From: Hypoxylon rubiginosum
Taxonomy: Eukaryota > Ascomycota > Sordariomycetes > Xylariales > Hypoxylaceae
Direction of reading: 5' to 3'
Length of the DNA stretch: 64,000 bases
NCBI GenBank assembly: GCA_902806565.1
Contig: CADCXA010000030.1
Span: 1,426,001 to 1,490,000, forward strand
Shown piece by piece: positions 13,836 through 26,320 of this stretch; the stretch's first letter is position 1, and every line of letters begins with the position of its first letter. The notes beneath the pieces were generated by a model. It searched no databases. It saw only the letters and a list, made by a program, of their open reading frames with translations, and had not been told where the DNA came from. A program made the position numbers and the translations under genes.

Positions 13836-15250
13836 ATGCTTAAGCTCATTCCTTTACACGTTACTGCAGGCTTCCTCGCTCACTTAGATTCCCTACAACA
13901 ACTTGCAGCTGCTATCCGTGCCCACCCCGTTCTCTTTGCAGCATTCAACGACAATTGTCGTTACATAATATCTAGCGTCGTCTTGAATCAGATAATACTT
14001 GATGAATTCCCATATGCATTCTTCCTGCATGACTCTGCACAGGTCGACCCTCGTGATGAGGATATCGATCGGCATCTCACCGCATGAGAAGATGCATTAG
14101 CAAGGCCTGCAAGCGTCGTTCCCCGCCTGCTCGAGTTGTCGGAGTCTGAGATGTTGACGATGGGCCGGACGCACGCAACTATCAAATCTTTGGCACGGAT
14201 GTTCATCGACGAAGCCGTACCGAACTACAACAAGAGGCTAGGTCTCCTATATTCATTAGAAATCTCGCCACAAGAGCGATTTCGGATAACAAGAGCATTC
14301 TATCGTTATCGGTCGTTCGTTAACTTGTATTGTACGGGTGAAGTCTTTAGGGAACTAGGCGATGAACATGGTCACTTGTTCTTCACCATGTTCTCCCCTT
14401 GGGTCAATGAACTAATTAATTAATATGCGTGGATGAATTTCTCGAGCATAAAATCAGTAGAGGTGAGCAAACTTATCTATTCTTCTATCGCCGGCGTTGA
14501 TTCCTAGATAGCCTTTGACGAGATGGCGGCACACGATGTCCAGTGGGGCGCACTTCCTGTGACCTGGGATATGGAGTCAGAAGATAACGGTCAAACCCAA
14601 GACTTTGTAAGTATCGTCGTCTGACATAGGCCAACTTCTCTCTCTAACTGCGTCCGGTAGCTCATTGAGGGACTTCCCTTCCTTAACGCCGTCTGTCATG
14701 GAAATGGGTACGATGACTGGTGCAACTTGATGCGAATGGATTTGTTTAAGAATAGGCTCTTCGAAGGTTCTCCTGAAGATTTAATTCGCTGCTGGATGCC
14801 AAGAGCCCACACGCATCAGGAAGACCTAGTTTCATTGCGAACATATATAGTAGCGAAAGACTTCAGCTACTTAGTAAATCAGCGGATGGAGACCAAGACC
14901 GAATAAACTCGGACTCTTACACGATTTGGTTTCTTGCTCACAAGAACCTTGATATTTCGCACGCGGTTTACAACGAATACGAGCTTCGACTACATCAGCT
15001 CGGCTATGCCATGTGGGACGTCGGGGAACTCGATGAAGGCATTCTCGAGAGAAAAATTAGACCTCCAGCGTCGAATGCCATTGTGCAACCGGGATTACCA
15101 ATGGCGAAAGGAGGAAATAAGCCGCTCCCAGCCGACATCTGGCAGGCTGGTGGTACAGGTTATTGGCCTCGAGAAGGTCTTGACCTGAGCAGGATAAGAG
15201 GATTGAGCGAAGATAGTAAAGTAAGGCTGTTAGAAGCCTGGAAGTCATAG
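13836..15250 (+). pseudogene. Decayed fungal hypothetical gene, several lesions
   Basis: Pieces in successive frames look like one member of a widespread, unnamed ascomycete family (a start with F-box-like flavour, then HATIKSLARMFIDEAVP, ERFRITRAFYRYR and a C-terminal GYAMWD). The stretch 13836-14087 is followed in the same frame by TGA and then coding-like sequence to 14423; a 48-nt intron ending CATTAG could hide that stop. Near 14412-14424 the repeat ATTAATTAAT shifts the frame before VDEFLEHKIS. An intron near 14464-14512 would restore AFDEMAAHDV. A second intron separates GQTQDF from LIEGLPFLN near 14608-14659. A further frame break near 14870-14900 precedes the last piece, which ends at 15250. 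I see at least two lesions that splicing does not explain. Confidence 0.6.
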
Positions 15251-15492
15251 GTAAATGCCTGAGTTTGATGAGGGGGTATTATGTTGAAAAAGAAAATTCC
15301 TAAATTGCCGCTATCAAGATCTTTGAGGGAATAGCACACCTACAGAAGCTCAGCATGATGTTCAAGTTCACCGCAGCGCAAACGAATCAACTGGTTGAGA
15401 ATGACTCGGGGAGCCTGCTGCGGTTAAAATAAGTTATAGCATTTAGTGTTAAAGGTTCACCCCGTTTATTGATACTATGAGCCAGCCATCAC

Positions 15493-17181
15493 TCATTCTT
15501 CCGTCGCTTCTTCCAAGTCATCTTCATCGCGCGAAGTTACAGTCGTATCAAACAAGCTCCTGCCTGTCATAGCCCTCGCCATGTTGAGCATGTGAGCCCC
15601 TATAGCCTCTCTGTTTTCAACATTTCTCCGCTTGTACTCGACCACACGGATTAAAAATTCGAGCAGATACTCTTTCTCGGCATCGTCTGCCCCTTCGTAT
15701 GACAAGCACAGCGGCGCGATATACAACATAGAAGCTATCCAACCCAGCTCACGAATAAATGGGAGAACCATCCAGGTTTGGATGCAAACTTCGCGGTGCT
15801 CTACTTCTAGCAGTGTGTCTTCCTCCCCTAAGATAACCTTGGAATGGTATAGTATTCGGTTTATGACGATGCGTATCATAACGTAGGATAAGAGGAACGA
15901 CATAGAGTCCAGGCTCTCGAAATAGTACTTCTTGCCAACCGAGGTGTCGGGATCCGGTTGTTCCACGATCAGTCCGGTACGGAAATATTTCTCCATAATA
16001 GGTTCGCCAGTTGCTCTTATCTTGGTCTCGAGATCTATAACTTGATCTCGGAGAACTATCGCTTTTTCTCGCTGCGAGTTCGTATCGGGATCGATTGAAA
16101 TACTGCGGAATTCGTGGACTAGGCCCGGCCAGTACCCGTACCAGTAGCCTATGGCATAGTTATCCATTCGCTCCTTCGAGACGGAGCCTACTAGCATCGA
16201 TTCCATCCGCTGTACCGCTTGCTTCCACGCCGAAGAGGTGAAGAAGAAATTGTTGCCCCCTTCCTGGATCCAGTGGAATATCTTAATATATGGTCAGCGG
16301 GGCCGCGGAGATGAAGGGAGATCTGACCTACGAGAGTTGCATGGTTCTCTAACGCGAGATGGACGTCCAGGTGGTCATCGAGCTCCGGGGGCCCCCGATT
16401 TACCATTAGATTTTGAATTCCGATGGTGTGCCGTGCTTTGTGATGGGGTCGGCGGGTATCGAAAAAGAGCTCGAGCCGCTCCAAAATGGTCACGGCGGCC
16501 AGCGTCTCGCAACTGAGACGCTCGCGATCATCGTCGATAGCACGCTGCAGGCTTCGCAATGTCTTCCCATATAGACCAGAGTCCATCACCTGCTCTACCG
16601 GTAGGTTTCGCTTGTAATTAGCCCACGAGGAAGTCATCAGGGCGACGCAATCCCGCAGCGCGGCACTACGGCTTAGACGAACCGGGAGGTGTCTGATATA
16701 TCCAGTGTAAACTAGAAAATCCCATGACGCATTCTCGTTGCCTATAAATCCGACTAGGCGAGCAGCTACTCGATCAGCTACTGTAGTGAGATTCTTCTTT
16801 GGCTCGTGGGAGTGCAGACGGAAGTGGTTGAATGAGGCTCCTCCCGGCAAATCTTGGCTACGGATTTTCTCTAGACTTCCGGCCGGCCTATCGGCGATCG
16901 ACGATCCGGTTGCGACCTCGTCCCCGTTCGCAGTCTCACCGTTAGCCTGACGGCTGTTGTTGATGAACCTGGTAGTCACAGCCGGAGGGCCGGAACATTG
17001 CACTTTCGCGCGAACGCAGGGAGTGCACGTCGGCCATTTCTCGTCACACTAGAGCAAAATTTGGTTGGTTAGACGAACATTCGACACTGTAGTCCCTAGC
17101 CACTCTGGAGAAGTTATTTCTTACCTTGACCTTGATGCGCTTACAGCGCTGGCACCGTTTCGACCTAGTGACGCCCACCAT
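15493..17181 (-). CDS. Zn2Cys6 fungal transcription factor
   Basis: Three exons on the minus strand, 17181-17125, 17048-16332 and 16281-15493, with introns of 76 and 50 nt in phase 0, give 520 residues. The first intron lies inside the zinc cluster; splicing yields Cys 10, 13, 20, 27, 30 and 37 (CX2CX6CX6CX2CX6C), a perfect binuclear cluster for DNA binding. A Ser/Asp-rich linker follows, then a long helical region (about 90-500) like the fungal-specific transcription factor domain of many 500-residue regulators, with an acidic tail (EEATEE). The second intron joins ENHATL to IFHWIQEGG smoothly. The start is the ATG just before the cluster. It is a nuclear regulator with unknown targets; the nearest intact gene is the GT69 gene, over 3 kb away. 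The gene looks intact. Confidence 0.9.
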
Positions 17182-20100
17182 GCTTCTAAGCACACTGTTT
17201 GAAAAGGGATGTAAAATGCGGCCTGCAGAAGCACACCGGGTTTTATAGTGTTGCCCTTTAGTTATGTTTCGGTGAGGGTCTATCGCATCAACTCACTAGA
17301 TTCGGCAAAAGGAGAGCTGCTCGAGCTGAATGGTCTCCGTTTTGATCACAACCCACCAAAGGCAGCTCACCAATACCCTTTAGTTTTCTTCTACATATAT
17401 TCGGCTCTTTCATGCCAATGATGATCCTGAATGCGCTCCTGACGTAAGCACGAAATGTCTTGCTTATGCTCTTGCATTGATCTGCCGGTCGCAACTACAG
17501 CGCAAGGAGAGGCTATGTAACGAGAGAGTATACTTGCACTGAATCGAAATGTCACACGCAGCCGTATTATACTTACATAGTTCACGGCCAGCGGAAGAAC
17601 GGAACTCAGTTAAAATGTCTGTTCGACTATAAACTATTAGTAGCAGTTGTAGCAGCCTCATCTACGGGAACAAGGAATTCTTCGAACGAGTGAGACGTCA
17701 ATAATGATGAAATCGATATGTTTTCAAACTATCATTTGATGTTATTGTTGGATACATGTGCGATAATAATCGGCGAGCCTCCTCGATATCCCATGCAAGT
17801 TTCAGAGAATCCTCTCCAATGCGTCGGCGGAAGAAAAAGAACATGATAGGCAGCGTCGAAAATAGTTTAAAACTCGACTCTTTGGAGCCTTGCTTCGCGA
17901 AAAACAACGTTGGTACGCGCTCTGGAGGGTTACATCGTATCATGCCCGTGGGGGAGAACCAAAATATGACGTTTTGATTCTACACATCAATCAGCAAGGC
18001 TCTCATATCATCTGCTAAGGTGCATATTGGACTTTGAAAATCAGCTCATTAATTCTTTGGTACTGTTGCCTGCTTGTGTGCTGACCGCCATTTATATGCG
18101 GCGCGAAGATCTTTGGCCTATTTAGACATAAGAAGGACGAGATTCCTTTAAGCTAGACATAGCCGCCCTCTAGGCCTACATTTGTGCTACAATCGGAGTT
18201 TGGGGGCGAATGTGATTCGATAATTCAAGGAGTAGAGCTCATCGCAAAGGCAGGCTTTTTCAGGCTCGAGGGTGGCTGTGTTTGAGACTGACTGCCCAGG
18301 TGTACTGTGTCTACATGATGAATATAAAGGGAGAATAAATGAAACTTGCAAGTTGACGAGTATTCCCTGACGATATTCCCTGATGAAACATGTACATCAA
18401 TCAATATCAGACTAACCTCACTACGGTTAGCGCTTCATGTCGGCCATCGTACAGTACTCTATTCTCCTTTAGGGACAGTGTCGGGTGCTCTACCCAGTCT
18501 ACCTCAACCCCACACTCCACTCCCTGGTCTCCCTGGTCTCCCTGGTTCATGCGACGAATTAACAGAGTGACAGACAGACGGCAGGCTACAGCCTTAAACG
18601 GCCGGTCACTGCACGGGTCTCGCTACGAATCCCGTACAGGATACATACTCGCCAAGTATTGATCTTCTCTTTCCGTGCCGTACAGTGATGCAAGTATGCA
18701 TCACAAGCGTGCAATCCTATCCATTTGCCTGGCAGACGACCAACAGGACCTTTTCCAGCAGACCAATCGGAGTAGCTGTGGCTTTGGCCGATAGTTTGCT
18801 GCGGCTGTACAAAGTAGCTGGCAGGCTGGGCAGGCTGGCTAACAAAGGCCAAAACCTGCGGTCGGACCGTCTTGGTAATAGTGTATGAAGTTCATGGAAT
18901 GAACAGGTTCGCCAAGGTTGTCTTCTTGAAAGCGATGTGTAAATGCGTTCCATACTGCCCATGCTGCCCATGCTGCTATGTCATGATGTAGAATTGTAGA
19001 ATTGTCTCCTATTACGGTATGGCGTGAAAAAGGAAGCGAAATACGGAATGCTACCTACTTAGTATGGTACAGATGAAAGCAGTTAGGGGTGACCTGCAGA
19101 CCGAATCCTGAGTGCCGGCACCATAATCGAGCCCCTTAATTAATGCCACATGGCAGCCAATGGGACCTGGGAACAATTTAGGCACCTATGTTTTAATGGT
19201 CGCAGGCGAGCTGCAAGAACTTCCCATCTACAATTCACATACATGTCGTATTATAGGTGGACATACCGTACGTAGAAGTCTGCTTTTCTTCTTGTCCACC
19301 CCCTTTACAGAAGAAATTAGGTGAAATTACAGTAAGGAAATGCCAACACTGGGCTTGACTAGGGAACTATGACTGAAACGGGCACTAGTTCCCCTCGATC
19401 GGCAGGGACGGCAAAGCCTCATCTCCACTGCCCTAGCATCGCTCTAGCACCGCTCTAACACTGTCAGCACTGTCTAGCGTAAGGCGCCCTGGCCTTTTTT
19501 TAGGTTACCCGAACCCAAAGTGTTGGTTTCCCGCAGGAGAAACTTCCTCCTTGTTCCCTTGTTCCCACCCTGTGCCTGCTACTTTTCTACTCCCTGACTC
19601 CTTAAAACCTGAAGAAACAAATTTCCTCGTTCAACTTTTCAACATCAGCGGATAATACTGTCGCACAAACCACTGTCCAGATTTGAGCCATTATGAGCTA
19701 TTATCGTATTAAATAACTCTTTGCTTTCTGTCTCGATTCTTTACGTGCTCATCACCTACCTAATTTTACGTGCTCCCTTGTTCGTCTCGTCTCTTTCTAC
19801 CTAGGTAACGCGCACAGTTGCTAGACCTCGTCCTAACAATTACGCGTCCCTACGGAATCCCTCGAGCTTTATCCGACCGCGTCTGTTTCTACCAAACCTG
19901 TGTCTAGCTCAGCTGCACACTTTGCCGCTAGATCTATCTGTCTCACTATATCTTATTCTTCATATTTATAGTCACTACGCTCTCGCCTTTTCATATATGA
20001 TTAGCTCGAGACTTCATCCGCTTCATCGGCAGGGTAGGTGACTGGGTACCGACCGCTAGTGGATTAGGGAGTAATATGATTTTCCGCGTTTGATAAATCT

Positions 20101-20303
20101 CCCGGCGACACAGTCACATAAGTGCTCCCGCGCTTGTTGTCGCCTGATACTCGGTTCCATCTCACCACAACAGGCGTCGGTCCCGACTCACTGGCTGGTG
20201 TAGCATAAAGAACGAGCCCTAGCTGTGCCACGTGCACATTGCCGGGCAAACGGAAACTTGTGTGTCACGTCTGTATACTTACATTGATGCCCTACCGCAT
20301 TCA
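17182..20303. other. 3.1-kb gene-free interval
   Basis: No supportable gene; the frames of 60-90 residues here have no domain or splice support. Local repeats are seen: CTCCCTGGT in tandem near 18520-18548, GGCAGGCTG in tandem near 18820-18840, and CCATGCTG in tandem near 18957-18977. The last 800 bp contain pyrimidine-rich stretches that probably belong to the promoter and 5' leader of the GT69 gene. Confidence 0.5.
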
Positions 20304-22127
20304 ATGCCTAGCTCGACCACACCGGAGAAAGTAGGCCTCTTACACGACGATGAGGCTCAACTCTCGCCGTCTAGTTCTGCCGCCCTTCTCGGAGACCATA
20401 CTCTAAAAGACTTAGAGGCTCCGCCGGCGGAAGAATCAGCCTGCTCCGACCAGAGGCGGGATGGCCGACTATTCTCTTGGTTTCTATCTCGGCCAAAGAC
20501 TCTGCGGCGAAAGCTTCGCAGGCATCCATTGGCATTCGCGATCATCTTGCTCAAATATGTCGTTATCCTGGTGTGCGTAATCTTGATCGGAACTCCCATC
20601 TTCGCCCCGTCCTACACGCGACCTCCTCAACACTATGTTGATCTGGAGTCCAAGTGCCAAGGACCCCTTCGACAGCCGGGATGTGCAAACCTGCGCAACG
20701 AACAAGTCTTCATCAGCGTCTCTCTATATGACAAGGATGGTCATCTGGCAGATGGATTTTGGGGAGACAGTTTATTGGAGCTTATCCACCTACTTGGCGA
20801 CGATAATGTCTTTCTAAGTATATACGAGAATGACAGTGGACCCAAAGGAGCCACGGCTCTCGAAAGCCTCAGGCGCCAGCTTAGGTGTCGACATTCTGTC
20901 GTCAACGAACCTCACGTGTCCTTGGAGGATTTCCCTACTGTTACGTTGCCTGATGAAACTACGCGAGTGAAACGCCTAGCCTACTTGTCCGAGATGCGGA
21001 ACCGCGCCCTACGGCCACTTGACCGCCTGGATCCGAGTGCTAAGACAGTGCAGTACGACAAGATACTGTTTCTAAACGATGTTGCTTTCCACCCTATGGA
21101 GGCAGCACATCTCCTCTTCAGCACCAATATAGACGAATATGGGCAAGCGCAGTATTTGTCCGCCTGCGCCGTGGATTTTTGGAAGCCGCTTCACTTCTAC
21201 GACCTCTACGTTACCAGGGATTACGAAGGTTACTCTGCAGGGATGCCCTTTTTCCCAATATTTTCCCATGCTGGAGAAGGTATATCCAGGGCTGCTATGC
21301 TTAGCCAGAAAGACGCCGTTCCGGTACAGGCGTGCTGGAGCGGCATGGTGGCAATGCAAGCCAAATATGTGCAGAACGTGAATGAATCCTTGCCGAGTTC
21401 TGACTTCCAGGACATCAGCAAACACGTTATCGATCCCGTGAACCCGCATAACGTGACGGCCCCGGTCCGATTCCGCTACGAGCCAGAAGTCTTTTTCGAC
21501 GCGTGCGAGTGCTGTCTATTCCACGCCGACGTGGCTCAGGTAGCAAGGAAGGTCGAAGGAAGAGACCTGGGGATATTCATGAATCCCTACGTGCGAGTGG
21601 CGTACTCGGAGAGCACGTTGGCTTGGTTACCCTGGGCGCGAAGATGGGAGCGGTTGTTTACTATCCCGCATGCCGCGGTGTCATATTTCCGGTCTCTGCC
21701 AGCACGCAATCCTCATCGCACAGTTCAAGAAGGGGATATCTTCGCAGAGGAGATCTGGGTTGGCGAAGGCAATACTGGCCACTGGCAAATGGTGCAGCGA
21801 GAAGGGCGAAACGGAATGTTCTGTGGTGTCAGGGAGATGCAGGTCATCATAAACCAGGGTACGTTCCAAGCATAGGCTAAACCATTATGCGAAAAACTAA
21901 CGGGAGTCACAGACGAGCGCGAGGAAGACAAGAACTGGGAGAATATCAAGATCCCTGCGGGCCAAACGATGCACTTCCCCACGTAGCATGGAGAGGTGCA
22001 ACGGCCAGGTGAGAAGTGGGTTCCTATGGTGAGCTGGAGAGTGAGAGAGGAAGCCGAGAAAGCTCGCAAGAAGCAGCAACTCGAGTCCCTCCCGTCATCT
22101 CCCAGCACACAAAGACAGATCGTTTAA
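20304..22127 (+). pseudogene. GT69 (CAP59-like) glycosyltransferase with late in-frame TAG
   Basis: Type II membrane protein of the CAP59/CMT1 mannosyltransferase-like family. Exon 1 is 20304-21858 and exon 2 begins at 21913 after a 54-nt intron with a CTAAC branch point. A cytoplasmic tail is followed by a membrane helix at about residues 76-100 and a lumenal catalytic region containing VFISVSLYD, FLNDVAFHP (acidic site) and CACECC-like cysteines (DACECCLFH), typical of the family. It probably acts in the Golgi on glycans or wall polysaccharide. An upstream ATG at 20232 is also in frame, but the one at 20304 gives a normal tail. TAG at 21984-21986 would end the protein at 542 residues. The same frame stays open to TAA at 22125-22127 with coding-like sequence (GEKWVPMVSWRV, then a Lys/Glu-rich tail), giving 589 residues if the stop is ignored. 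The catalytic part is intact, so the truncated form may still be active. Confidence 0.8.
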
Positions 22128-24413
22128 AGCGTCCCTTGGTATCGGACCAGGCGCTTTAATAACCCACCCAACTGTTGCACCGCGACAAGTATCGAGATCA
22201 AAATTGGATCGTGTACCATCTTCAGGATATGGCTATTGGTTAAAAGGTTTTGGGGGCTCTAGCGCATCAAGCGCGTACTCCCCTATTCGTAATTTAGAAC
22301 TGGATTTTTTTCGGGGACGAAAAGCAAACAGGTTTTGGGCATTTGTATTGGTCGCGACAAGCGAGCGGTCAGGATTGCATATGGGCGCACATTGATACCA
22401 GCATTCGTTAATTTCTAACCTACAGGGCAAGAAGCACGTATAGGCGTTATCGTGGAAGATATAATTTTCAGAGTTCGGGAGCGAGCGGAGGAGGATCAGA
22501 CGGAAAGATAACCGTTGTTGACGAAACCAAATTTGGCGAGTTGGTGTATACTAGAGATTTAGCATGAGACGCCGGTTTTGGTGTTGTATGTTGACAGACG
22601 AAAATGAACAGATACCAATGAGCATTTATCAGCCAGTCCCTTCGCTGATCCTGTGAGAGTCTAGCATGCATCTTGGCAAAGTTCTTATACTCCCCAAGCG
22701 AAGTTACTGTCCTGACTTTTTATCTACACCATGTCACCTTTTTTATGAATTTTCGCCGCTGTTGTTCATGAGTAGAACTCTAAATTTAGCTGATTATTTT
22801 AACGTATGGTGGAATAGGAGAAATGTCATGATGATCTAGTAAAAGTTGATTAATGAAGTGATATTGATATCGCTCTCTGGTGTTAGTTTCGCGTTGCTAT
22901 CGCCCAACATTTTAGAACACCGAGTTCAGTAACTAAATCTGAGTCAGGAGACATACCCCTTTTTCTCGGCCGTTCGTTTCAAGATGGTATTGGGCTTTAA
23001 ACGTGGGAGATCTTCCCGTTGGGTGCCTCGGTAGGCAAGCTAGAAACTACATTATAAATAAGGGCAAGGTACATTGGCTATATGGATTTTGAACTGGAAT
23101 AGATGCATGGATGCTAGTGCATGAACGACGTTGGCTGTCTTAATACTGTAGTAGTATCTCCTATCTCGCACCAAGCTTATATCTACCTTGGTACTAACTC
23201 GACTGTTGACTACTTCTCACCAGCTAGAATATCATCTATCGCCAGTGTCTTCATTATTCTTCTTACAGCTTTTGAGAAACTCCAGTGGTTAACGGAATTG
23301 GGTAAATTTCGTGACCTCCCCTTTCTCTTCGGCCCCCTATTTTCGAAACTCGCTAGCTGGAGAATGGAATTACTGCGGCATGGATTGATATAGGCAGTGG
23401 CTGCAGGAAATGGGGGAATTCACGAAAGATAAGGCAGAAGTTAGGTTCAATTCCGCCTGTACTACTCACGCTACCTTTGAGGAGCCTGTCTTTCACTCAA
23501 TTAGTTTCTCTGCGCTGTGAATTGACACTGAAGTGAGAGTTACCAGAGGGATATAACCTCTCATAATGCTTACCTATTTGCTTGCTCCTCCAATCATACG
23601 TCAAGGTTCTAGCCATTCAGCTCTCAGCCCCTTGAACCAGGGGTTGGCCTGTTGGCCCAGATAAAGGTTACACATATACTCAAGATATCACCATATTCCC
23701 AATCACTAGCAAAGATTAACTAAATTAATATGTGATGTTAAGAGAATGGCTAAGATGTACTTGACGTAGGTTGATCCTTTTTGGGCTGAATGAACCGAGT
23801 TTAGTTTATTGTGTCTTAGGAATCATTAGAACCTAGCTTTGTATATACCATATATAGTCTGCTAAGACTTATGTCCTGTTCCCATAACCTCCCTTGGCAC
23901 TTGTTCACACTGAACTTCCCTACACCCCTACGTCGGAAAGTCTGCATTCATGTACTTTCTAGAACTTCAATGTGGTCCCATTAGTCATATGCGGCCACGC
24001 TGTTGCCTCTGATCAGGTCGAATATGAAAGCACGCTGAGAATCGCGACAGGCCCAGTCGCATAAGAGCACATACGAGTGGCCAATTCATTAGTGGAACGA
24101 AAAAAGGAAAACCTCCGGGAAATGTCCAGGAATCGCGCGCAATGGATAAGGTAAGGGTTATGTTGAGGGGTTGGAGAAACCCGTGTTCGGGTAGGACGAG
24201 GTAATAGGGCTGAAGTACCCCCTGAGTGGTGCGTGCAAGAGGATGCCGGTAATATCGACTGCTCTAGAAACTGTCCGTCGAAAGAGCGTACAAAATCAGG
24301 CCGGAAGTCAGTTGGACGCGGCGGAACATGGCAGATTGTCTTGTCCACACCATCGGTTCTCCAAGATACAAGCCATTAGGTAGATGCGGTAGAGACTGGC
24401 AAGGTCACAGTAA
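22128..24413. other. 2.3-kb gene-free interval
   Basis: Nothing recognisable. The 90-residue frame at 23121-23393 (+) and the 111-residue frame at 24013-24348 (-) lack homology-like features, starts in good context or splice continuity. Confidence 0.45.
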
Positions 24414-25094
24414 TTATTTGGCAGCAACAGTCTTGGGCTTCGGAGCAGCCTGGCAAATAAGTCAGCAAAACTTGATCGTCATGGCATAGCAAAGGCAAGG
24501 GAATTGATAATTACCTTCTTTGGCTTCTCTTCCGCCTTCTCGACCTTGTCCTCTGCCTTCTTCACAGCGGCCTTGACCTATATCTAACGTTAGCAATCAG
24601 GTCGTTATCGTGTGGTCATCAAGAAAATGTCTATGATTTGGACTAATGAACAGCCAATGGGGAAATCTGCGTAAGGAGGATGATAATGAAGTACGGCTTC
24701 GCGCATCAAGGTGCTTCAAAGACCGTGCCATACGCGTTGACAAGAACCGCAAGCACCCAATGCCATTTGCGTCTGCTCGCGAAGGACGGCATGATAAACA
24801 GGCCATGTTGGGGCCATATCAAATGCGACAAGATGAAGAAGATAGAGCTAAACATACCTTAGTTGCGACGCCTTCCTTCTTAGGCGCAGCAGCCTTCTTT
24901 TTGGTCACACCAGTAGGCTTCGCAGCCTTTGCCTTAGCTACGGGCTTGGTGGTGGTGGTGGTAGCCGTGGTAGCGGTAGGCGACTTCTTCGCCCTGGGCT
25001 TAGTGGTGCGCTTGATGGCGGGCGCAGTGTCGACGGTCTGGAAGACGCGCGGCTTGGAGTTGCCGGTGGCAGATCGCGTTCCTTCGCGTGGCAT
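24414..25094 (-). CDS. Lysine/alanine-rich histone-H1-like protein
   Basis: Three minus-strand exons, 25094-24858, 24577-24515 and 24449-24414, with phase-0 introns of 280 and 65 nt, give 111 residues. After a short N-terminus (MPREGTRSATG) the protein is made of Lys, Ala, Pro and Thr in patterns such as KPRAKKS, AKAKAAKP, KKKAAAPKK, VKAAVKKAEDK and APKPK, like the tail of linker histone H1. No globular winged-helix H1 domain is present, so it may be an H1-tail-like chromatin protein or a nucleolar basic protein. It is probably nuclear and DNA-binding by charge (inference). The first intron is long for this genome; the continuing lysine-rich pattern in exons 2 and 3 supports the model. Confidence 0.75.
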
Positions 25095-25477
25095 TTTTGC
25101 TTCGGGTCAGGTTGGAAATCTGGTGCGAAATCTGCACCAAGTGTTAGCGCGAGACGTAGTGCGACGGACGAAGCTCAGAAATGTGTTGGGCGACGCAAGG
25201 TGCAGACGCGACACGGAATGCGACCGGAAGAGAGAGAGACAAATGGGTGCGGATAGCAGGGAGCTTTGAAGTTGGGCAGCTTACAGGATTTTTAGGGCGT
25301 GGGGGTTTGAGGAGAGGGTAAAAACAACACGAAAATTTGGATGATGAATTGATTAATTAATTGGCAAGTTGATTGCAAATTATGGATAGATTATCAGAGA
25401 GGAAAGATGAAGAAAAAAGAGTGGAAGAGAAGAAAACAGAGTCGATGGGGAGGGCGAAAAGAGGATTAAGAGGGCCG

Positions 25478-25522
25478 AAGGGGTCAGAAGTGGTCAGAAG
25501 GGTCAGAAGGGTCAGAAGGGGG
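25478..25522. repeat. GGTCAGAAG tandem repeat
   Basis: Five imperfect copies of a 9-10 bp unit (GGTCAGAAGG), upstream of the lysine-rich gene. Confidence 0.7.
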
Positions 25523-25557
25523 CAGCGAGGTGATTAGGTCCAGGTAGGTAATAGGTA

Positions 25558-25665
25558 AGGTACCTTCATGTAGGCCATGGCTCATGTAGGCCATGTAGGC
25601 CATGTAGGTCATGTAAGGTACCTTAGCCATGCCTACATGAGCCATGAGCCATGAGCCATGAGCTC
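25558..25665. repeat. CATGTAGGC / GCCATGAGC repeats forming an inverted repeat
   Basis: Tandem CATGTAGGC units on the left half face GCCATGAG units on the right half. Each half starts at or includes a GGTACCTT motif (25559 and 25616). The halves are partly complementary and could fold into a hairpin. It lies about 0.5 kb upstream of the lysine-rich gene. Confidence 0.6.
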
Positions 25666-26221
25666 TTGTTGTTGTCTTGTCTGTAGCATGCGTTTTTCTG
25701 CTGCTTTGCCCGTGCTGCTGCTGCTGATTCGATCCAATCCCTCCCGCCCTCACTCACTCACAAATAACTAAAATACTGTACCAATACCACAACGGCATCG
25801 CGGCACTACCCAACCTAACCAAAATAATACCTCGAATATCACCTTGGACAGGCACATAATAATACACTACCTCTTATTCATAGTAATTAAAAAACAAAGT
25901 GACAACATTTCGCATAAGACAGACCCGGCTAATCAGGTCTAGAATTGGTCTTTGGTCCTTGATTCCAAGATCCAAGGTCCAAGGCCCAAAATGGGATGGG
26001 AGGGGAGGGGGGAAAGCGGGAAGAAAAGATGGGTTAAGAGAAAAAAAAGGGTTGGGGCGCATGAGTTTTTGATAAACAACAACCCAGCTTTGTGAGCTTG
26101 TGATTGCTGGATCCAGAAAATCCAAAGATCCAAGGCTGGACCGAAAGTCCCCTCTCTTATCCGTTGCCCATCACACATCAACCCATCACCCATCATCCTG
26201 CTTTTCCCTTCATTTTTCAAT

Positions 26222-26320
26222 CGCCACCCTTTTCTCTTCTCTCTCCTCTCTCGTATCTATCTATCTCTCTATCTCTCTCACTCTCTTTCCTACCCATATA
26301 TATATATATATATATACTAG
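26222..26320 (+). promoter_or_regulatory. Pyrimidine-rich tract and TA microsatellite
   Basis: CT-rich run (CTCTCTCCTCTCTCG, then TCTATCTATCTCTCTATC) followed by about eleven TA dinucleotides near 26297-26318. CT tracts of this kind are common just upstream of fungal transcription starts. No gene I can identify follows, so the promoter role is tentative. Confidence 0.35.

Noticed and set aside
24646..25269. Plus-strand frame of 207 residues
   Set aside because: Antisense to the lysine-rich gene; it is open because the sense strand is rich in AAG/GCC codons. No motif of its own.
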